Source: Phytophthora quininea | Taxonomy: Eukaryota; Oomycota; Peronosporomycetes; Peronosporales; Peronosporaceae | Reading direction: 5' to 3' | Length of the DNA: 64,000 nt | Assembly: GCA_011947345.1 (NCBI GenBank) | Contig: JAAVTG010000111.1 | Coordinates: 124,001 to 188,000, forward strand | Translations under genes and position numbers: made by a program | Part shown: piece by piece, positions 57,539-64,000 of the stretch | How the letters are laid out: each line of letters starts with the position of its first letter | How positions within the stretch are numbered: position 1 is the first letter of the stretch | The notes under the pieces: generated by a model | Told to the model about the DNA's origin: nothing | What the model saw: the letters and a program-made list of their open reading frames with translations, nothing else | Databases searched by the model: none

Positions 57539-58668
57539 CTAACCTCGGACGCACTCGTTCTGATTGTCTTGGGCCTCTGCTAACAATGTTGCGGCTGGGC
57601 AGTGAACGCCGCGACACATCGAGTCCGCCGCGAGCAGAAGCTGTCGGAGCTTGTCGTCGCCAGCGTTGCTGAGTAGCCCCTCCAACGCGATTCTGCGGTC
57701 GACCTGCACGAGCTGCATCTTGTCGCCTAGGATGCCGTGGTTGTCCTCGACGATGCGCGCAGAGTCTCCGAAGCGCTGCTGGATAGAACTCTCCTCCTTC
57801 CTTGTCACGCAGAGATGCAGCCCGCAATCATACTGACACAAGTGCTCGTAGATCACCCGCACCATGGCAAGCTCATCCAGCAGCTCCTCCAGCACCGGTC
57901 GGTCGACTAGCTTCAGCGTCTTGCTTCGTAGGTAGTCCGACAACTTGGTCTCCATCCTGACGCTCGCCTCCTGCTCAAACCTCGCGTCCCCCACCGAAAT
58001 CCAATCCGTTTTGACGCTGAGTCTCGCGAACACATCCTGTACCTTCAGGTGCTTACAGAGAGCCTCGAAGGTCGCGAGTTTCCAGTCCAGCTGACTGCCC
58101 TCCGCGCCCACATGTTGCTGGTACCAATCCCTCGCCGACACAACCTGAACCCGCTCGCTCCGTCCGACGTCGCTCTGGTGCTGGTTGTCTAGCAAGAACT
58201 GCCGCAGCCTCGGTAAAAGTGCTCAGCACTGGCCACGACCCAATGCAGCGACGCCGCCGTGACGATGAACACAGGCCCGAAGCTGGCGGCGAGCTGCAGT
58301 AGCGTCAGCACCTGCTGCTCCAGCAGCTCCAACCGGTGGCGATCTGGCTGCGACAGTGGAGATTTGGGCGTGGTCGTCTCGGTCTCCATCGGAGGAGCAC
58401 CGTCGATCAGGCCGTGGGCCTCCAGCAGCCCCCGGTCGTGCAACCACGAGGTCGGGCACAGCGTGTCGTCCCAGTCGAACACGGAGATGAGCGGTTTCTT
58501 GGCCACGGAGGCGTTGGATTCGGGCAGCGAAGGGCTCATGGGGTTACCGGAGACTGGCAATGCAGTGGTGGCAATGGTGTCTCGAACGGGTTGCTGTGGA
58601 TGAGCGACGATGCGATGCAGTGGCGGCCCTCGACCGTTGCCATCAGTTCCTGGCATCGGAAATAGCAT
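57539..58668 (-). CDS. HAD-like hydrolase-fold protein
   Basis: The N-terminal part carries a HAD motif I (LISVFDWDDTLCPTSWL) with both Asp residues, then helices (LELLEQQVLTLLQLAASFG) and a motif II strand (PVFIVTAASLHWV). The frame changes in the A run 58215-58218; one added base gives AEHFLPRLRQFLLDNQ and continues into SVGDARFEQEASVRMETKL, where the D may serve as a late HAD acidic residue. A helical C-terminus of about 110 residues ends the protein. Similar DWDDT proteins of unknown substrate occur widely in oomycetes and algae. Total about 377 residues; the start is the Met at 58668 or the next at 58656. Confidence 0.75.
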
Positions 58669-58961
58669 CGAAAAGCGAAAGTGAAAAATGGGATCAGAAA
58701 TAATTGGCCATAGTATCAGATACGACCTGATATTCATTAAGTAAAACGAATTGAAGATACTTTCGGCGTCGTCCATTTGGTCCTGGGCTGTTTTCGTGCC
58801 GTCCTCCTCCTTCTTGTTTCCTGGGGGGAGGAAAAGAGGTAGCAGTGGACACTTCAAAAGCACGACATGTATTGATTGGTGAAACCTGTTTCGACATTGG
58901 TTCTCGTCGACCGTGCAAGTATGAGCGTTGTCGACGAGCGAACTCTGTAGAGATCGCTGAT

Positions 58962-59506
58962 TTATGCCGACTGTTTCTGCGTGGCAGCAGTGGGGCCCTT
59001 CTGCTGGGCATTGCCTCCCTTCTGCTGGGCATTGCCTCCCTTCTGCTGGGGACTTCCTCCCTTCTGGCCGCCGTTATTGTTCTCGTTGGAATCCTTCTGC
59101 TCTCCTTGGTCTCCATTGCCACTGTCCTTCTTGTCGTCACCACCCTTCTGGTCGTTTTCGCTATCTTCATCCTTCTCGTCACCCTCCTGGCTGTTTTCAC
59201 CGCCCTCATCCTTCTTGCCACCGTCTTCCTGGTCGTTTTTGCTCTCCTGGTTGTTGTCGCCGCCACCGTTTTGACCGTTCTCTTTCTTGACCCCCGATTT
59301 CTGGGATCCCCGCTATGGCCATTGTTCTTACCACCGCCTTGGGTCGCCGAGTTCTGGCCCTGCTGCGTCGCACCGCCAAGACCTCCACCTCCTCCGAGAC
59401 GACGGTCAGCAACTCCTCCAGTCGACAGACCGACTTCGGCGTTGGTGGACACTGCGGCGAAAGCGATGACTGTGGTAACCAGCGCGATGACGTTGGAAAT
59501 CTTCAT
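58962..59506 (-). CDS. Secreted Asn/Gly/Glu/Gln-rich R-x-L-G family protein
   Basis: A signal peptide (MKISNVIALVTTVIAFAAVS) is followed by GVADRRLGGGGGLGGATQQG, the family core in a variant form (RRLG, GLGG). The tail is low complexity. After one base is added in the C run 59291-59295 it reads KNDQEDGGKKDEGGENSQEG and ends with GGNAQQK repeats and TAATQKQSA at a TAA (58962). Without the correction the frame gives an improbable Arg/Thr-rich tail. About 182 residues. It has its own core promoter. This is the member furthest from the others in sequence and place. Confidence 0.7.
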
Positions 59507-59547
59507 GGTGGTGGTGGGTCTCTTGAGGTGGTGTCGGTCTTGCTTGG

Positions 59548-59564
59548 CAAACTGAAAAGTGAGC
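59548..59564 (-). promoter_or_regulatory. Oomycete core promoter
   Basis: On the minus strand GCTCACTTTTCAGTTTG, about 42 bp upstream of the ATG at 59506. It fits the initiator plus flanking element with one or two changes. Confidence 0.55.
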
Positions 59565-59893
59565 TCCGATCGATCGCTGCTGGAGGCGTCTTACCGCTAG
59601 TAGATTGTCACGAGTGTCTTCGCCGAAAATTTTTATGGATATCACCGCCGCCTTACTAACGTCTTGCTGAGCTAGGACCCCCGCAAATCTCGTGTTGACC
59701 AAAACCTTGTTCCTTTGAGTGCCATTGTGGATGCACGATCGTGGAGACGGTATCCGTAGAAAGGTGTGGGGCTATCCCTCCTTTATTCATGCTGCGGAAC
59801 TTCACGTGTTCGTCGTCCGAGGCAAGATGGCATTTTTCAGGGTCCCCTGTCAACAATTACTTCTATCCACTCCTTGAAGCATTGCCCTCCAGT
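59565..59893. other. Intergenic region
   Basis: About 330 bp between the upstream region of the secreted repeat-protein gene and the 3' end of the YHYH gene. No gene is seen. It likely includes the distal promoter of the former and the 3' untranslated region of the latter. Confidence 0.4.
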
Positions 59894-62800
59894 CTAACGA
59901 GCACTACGATACACGAAAAAGCTCGCCATGCGGCAGTCCTTGTCTTCGCATTCCCTCACGGTGAGTTGAATCGTCCCCAATACACGCGAGTCCTGACCGG
60001 CAACAGCAACCGAAAAGGTAAAGGCGTCCATCCCTCGAAAGCCTGCTTGCGGGACGTACTTCACGACCCGGTCGCCAACCACGCGAAGAAGTTTCAATGC
60101 CGTGTCGCCGCGCAGCCCAACGTAAAAGAATGGGTCCATTTTGATCGATGCCAAACAGGCAGCGTCGCAAACGAGCGACGGCAGTCGCTTTTGCCGTTCG
60201 CTCGGGTCGCGTAGGACTTCAATACCACCGAATGTTTCGTAGTTCATCAGGAAGTTTGTCAACTCCCGGTCCCGAGTCAGCGATGGCAACGCGACGTAGT
60301 TGTTGGGCGAGTATCGCTGCAGATACGTATCCGCCTCAATAGAATCGAGCAGACCGTTGCCGTCGACGTCGAGATGATCTCGTTCAGTCTCATTCAGCGC
60401 TACGTAAAGCGTTCCATGCCGCGGAAGGGCATGCAACTGAGCCTGGAAATCCATGTAGTAAATGTGCGTCTCTCCAGCCTGGTTGGTAATGGACAAAGTC
60501 CAGTCCGAGATGCCTCCAGCGGTAGCATTTGATCCCGGCAGGTCGCTGCCGTTGACAGCCATATCTGTGATCGTCAATGTCCAAAGTCCTTCGCTCGACA
60601 TCCCATCGAACGTGTACCCGAACGGATCTTCAGGTGACCAGGTTTTGCTGTCTGGAAAATACGCGGCTCGCACTGGAGTGCCTCCGGAATACTGTGATAG
60701 TACGTGGGTTTGCTCGACAAACACCTCCACTTCAGCGATGGTCAATACTCCGTGTGGTAATCCCGCTACGATCCGCACATACTGCGCTTTGGTTCCCGAC
60801 GGCGGTACAACAGAAATCGCAGTCCGATTTTCTTGGTTTCTATCGACTCGATACGAGAAAATGGAGCGGTTATAAGCGTCCGCGAAGGTCTCGATGTTCA
60901 TGACGGCCGAGCTCTCGAAAAGCATGACCCAGAATGGAAACATGGACTGATCGGTGTATCTGACCGCTGTACTGGCACTCGGTTTGGCAGGCTCTTCGTT
61001 CCGGTAGACGATGGGGTCACTGTCATCGTCGATTGGTGCTGGTGTTTCGAGCTTGACGATACCAGTACCACCGCAGATCGTATGCAATCCTGTTGATAGC
61101 ACCGGTGGAACTGCTTCTGTAACAGAGCTGTCTGGCCGAGCGTTATCGAGGAATGTGATGTGCCAAGTGAATGCGCCGTTGGGGGACAGTGTCGCGGTGC
61201 GAGGCTCGCGAGTGATAAACAACTGCGGCACAGCTTGGCTGAGCGCCAACAATTTCGCTTGAATCGACTCCCCAACTCCGATCCCTAATGTGGTAACCCG
61301 CACATTTTCGTCTGCGATCATTGCCACTGCATTGTAATTGATAATGTCCGTTGTAAGTTGCTGTTTCCCATCTGCTGTTGTGAAGACGAGAGTAAAGCCA
61401 CCGGTCACAGGAGCTATCGCATCATTCGAGTTGACATGTAAAGTGAAGACGGTAGCAGGAATTCCTGGATCGCGATCTGGCAGCCAAATTCGCACCGTCC
61501 CGATCGTCGAGCTGTCAACCAAACGCAACTCCCACCACGTCGACTCGTCTTCATCCGGTGATGAAAGCGTTCGTGCTACCGTGTGAGTGTTGACGCTGAC
61601 GTCTCGGATTATCCCATCGATAGCATTCATCGCTCCACATTTCCCACTAGTAGAGCTTTGAATCGCTGTAGCTCCTCCATCTCGTGCCAAGTTCTTGACG
61701 CCTTCAAAGTCCTTAAAACTGTAATCCCAACCAACACCGCTAGTCGGATTGCGAGCCTCGGACAAGAGCTGAGCGCGGTTCGTCAGCACATCCGGCGTGT
61801 CTGGAATCCCGAAAGCGTCTCGTACGTCACAACACCCGTCAAAAATGACACTTTGGCGCTGACCGTGGAAGATACGAGCACGTAGATCATTAGCGCGTGG
61901 GTGGTAAAGACCACGAAGATTCACCTGCACGTCGCTAATGAGTTGGAATTTTGACGACAGTCCTGACGTCCTGGTCCGCATCAGCGTGATATCGTCAAGA
62001 TCAAACGGAATGAGCGTTAGGTCAGCGTCCAGCACTGGCTGCATCGCCATCCGTGTTATTCGAGCCCCATTGAGTGCAATAGCCACTCTTGGGTCGTACG
62101 AGAAGTCCTCAAGGCCGACATCGTTGGAATTCACCGTGAAAAGGAATTCAGATTGGGTGGATGAACTTCGAGAAGTATCAAACACCGCAACACGCGACGA
62201 GTTCTGGATCGAAAGTGACGGTAGGCCACCGGTAGTGTCCACGTTAACTGGTACAGACCATTGCACAGCAACATCGATGCTGTCTCCTGCGACGTATAAT
62301 CCAGGTCTTTTGTTCGTGAAAACGTGAGCTACTTGCGGTTGATCCGTGTTGATCCGTATCGCGTGGGCGTAGCTCAAGCTTCGATACAAATCTGTAGCAG
62401 CGTTGAGGCTTACCTGATCAATCGATGGGGTGCCGCGGAAACACCCCAGCAAGTACGGAGGCGCCAAAGTGACATGGTATCGATACGTCCCGTCGTCACC
62501 TGTACGGCCATTGCAATCGTCCAGATCAGTAGGAGCCTGACCACTCTCGCTATATGGACCGTAAAGTGGAAATCCGTCGAAAGCAAAGCCCACTAACGGT
62601 GACGGCTTGCCAGGCTGATCTCCAAGTTCTGCCAGCAGGCAATCCGGTGACCCGTAATAACGATAATCTCCCCAGCGTCGACTAGTCCGTTGCATTTGTC
62701 AAGCAGCACATAAGCTGCATTCGCGCTGCTTAGCACATTTCCCCGTACTTGTCTGAGTTAGAGTTAAAAAATGGCACGCCGTTCAACATAACACCGATCG

Positions 62801-64000
62801 GTATATCTTGGGGTAGAGCTGTCGTGGTTTGAATCGTCACTGGGTCCCGAGGGAACTGGAAGACGTAGTCCTGCTCGTACACTGAGAATTTGTTGTATGC
62901 ATTTGGGAACGGCCCATGCCTCGTGCCGAACGGTACACCAGTACTGCGAACAACCACACTGGATGCAGTGTATTCTACAGAGACACCCTTCGGATTAAGC
63001 CACGCTACAGTGTTCAAAGTGGTCGGGTTCTCGTCTATCACAAAGCCGCTGAAGTGACTTAACTCCGACAGCGACAGTCCTTCAATCGCTGAGATGTCTA
63101 CTGGGTAGCGAAATACTGAGAGTTGAGATCGTGTTGGGGTTGTCGAGTCCACTCCCTTTAAGCAAGGCATGAACGGCGACGCTCCTGGCGCATTTGTTGG
63201 GACTAGATGATACGCATATTGCCCATCCAGATGTATACGTCCATGACACTCATCCAGATCGTTAGGTAGTTCCCCATTCTCATTGTAATAGCCGTAAATC
63301 GGGAAACCATCGAACGCGTACCCGACCATAATCGATGGTGGCTGCGTTTGAGACGGCACTGCGCTACGCGGCTCATGAGCCGAAAGAAAACACGTCGGAA
63401 GGCCCACGTACACGTATCGATGTTCTGCATCGATAGCTCCACCACAGCTATCAGTCGACTGGAGACCCTCGCCGTTGCTCTTGAAGAGTATCCCGTTGAG
63501 AAAATACCAAGCAATCCATTTGGTGCTTGCAATGCACTCAATGGGCGACTCGATTGCTTCGGAAATCGATCCAACTCAATGAAGTACTTTTGCTCCTTCA
63601 CAAGACTGAGAAGTTCACTGTCATGGTCCGGAATTCCGTTTGTGTAGATGTCGATCACTGTCTTCTGCTGCAAAATTGTAAACTCGTTCACAGGGGCCGT
63701 CTCGACCGCAACGTCTCCCTGTACAATCCCCGTACTTGGTTCAACCTGATCCACATATTCATAGTTGGCGAAAGACGTTGCATAGCGGATCTCAGCCCAC
63801 TCGTTTACTTCGGGAGATCAAGTACAGCATCAGTCACAGGAACCGTCGCCGTTCGTTTGATGCTGCTGCCAACTCCTCCAAGTTGCAGTGCGTTCGCCGA
63901 ACTAGAACAGAAAACGAGTTTATCGAACACGCGCTTGTCCGGGGCACTGCGCTCTGACACAGGGCAACGTCTGTACTCCAGGCGATCGATATCGTCGCCA
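59894..64000 (-). CDS. Large secreted-type YHYH mosaic protein, 5' end beyond window
   Basis: A long gene entering from the right edge. Two YHYH domains are visible (VGYAFDGFPIYGYYNENGEL...DGQYAYHLV near 63.3 kb and VGFAFDGFPLYGPYSESGQA...DGTYRYHVT near 62.5 kb). Then come a discoidin-like segment (TSGKCGAMNAIDGI...STWWELRL), a P-domain-like segment (YTFDGMSSEGLWTLTITDMA), an EF-hand/dockerin-like loop (DVDGNGLLDSIEAD) and a cadherin-like or bacterial-type repeat (YVPQAGFRGMDAFTFSVAV). Frame breaks at 63511-63520, in the C runs 62741-62744 and 62670-62673, and near 63807 each close with one added base, so all pieces form one protein of more than 1360 residues. The layout suggests an extracellular adhesive or matrix protein. 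The end at 59894 is clear; the start is not in the window. Confidence 0.75.

Overview
The window is nuclear DNA of an oomycete, most likely Phytophthora or a close relative. The evidence is compact genes on both strands with few, short (about 55-80 nt) GT-AG introns, oomycete core promoters (GCTCATTY... followed by CAATTT/CATTTG) upstream of several secreted-protein genes, a starch-binding-domain TPS-TPP protein, paired GH37 trehalases, degenerate ankyrin genes, an M96-like gene, YHYH proteins and many secreted low-complexity proteins. No species can be named from the sequence alone.

Layout. 1-8.2 kb: ubiquitin protease C-terminus, a polytopic WW-domain membrane protein, an APC/C-type E2 (UBE2S), a FAM227-like gene and an 8-exon uncharacterised gene. 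8.4-12.2 kb: small secreted genes and two decaying ankyrin genes. 12.7-30 kb: a gene-dense housekeeping block with TPS-TPP, a DDX21-type helicase, class II eIF4E, membrane-anchored trehalase, TFIIS, a PHD-DDT-WHIM protein, a PH-USP-PDZ-UBA protein and a GPI-anchored EGF-like protein. 30.3-33.5 kb: a scrambled alcohol dehydrogenase remnant, a methyltransferase and an atypical dual-specificity phosphatase. 33.6-43.1 kb: an inverted duplication of about 1.8 kb whose arms each carry an intact secreted Lys-rich protein; between the arms lie an M96-like gene interrupted by a complete MULE with a 9-bp target duplication, and the complex I 51 kDa subunit gene. 44.3-47.1 kb: a giant secreted repeat protein. 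48.2-55.2 kb: 3.4 tandem copies of a 1742-bp unit running into a hAT-like remnant. 55.5-64 kb: secreted trehalase, a HAD-like protein, another secreted repeat protein and a large YHYH mosaic protein that runs off the right edge.

Two themes stand out. First, six genes (8.5, 12.1, 34.4, 42.3, 44.4 and 59.5 kb) share a signal peptide, a short R-x-L-G / G-L-R-G-like core and a hydrophilic low-complexity tail; most share a core promoter. They look like one secreted family related in layout, but not in exact motif, to RxLR effectors. Second, at least twenty reading-frame breaks in otherwise well conserved genes are each repaired by adding one base, almost always to a homopolymer. This points to undercalled homopolymers in the assembly, so most apparent pseudogenes among the housekeeping genes are probably intact in the organism. 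CDS spans below therefore cover the inferred whole gene, with breaks noted.
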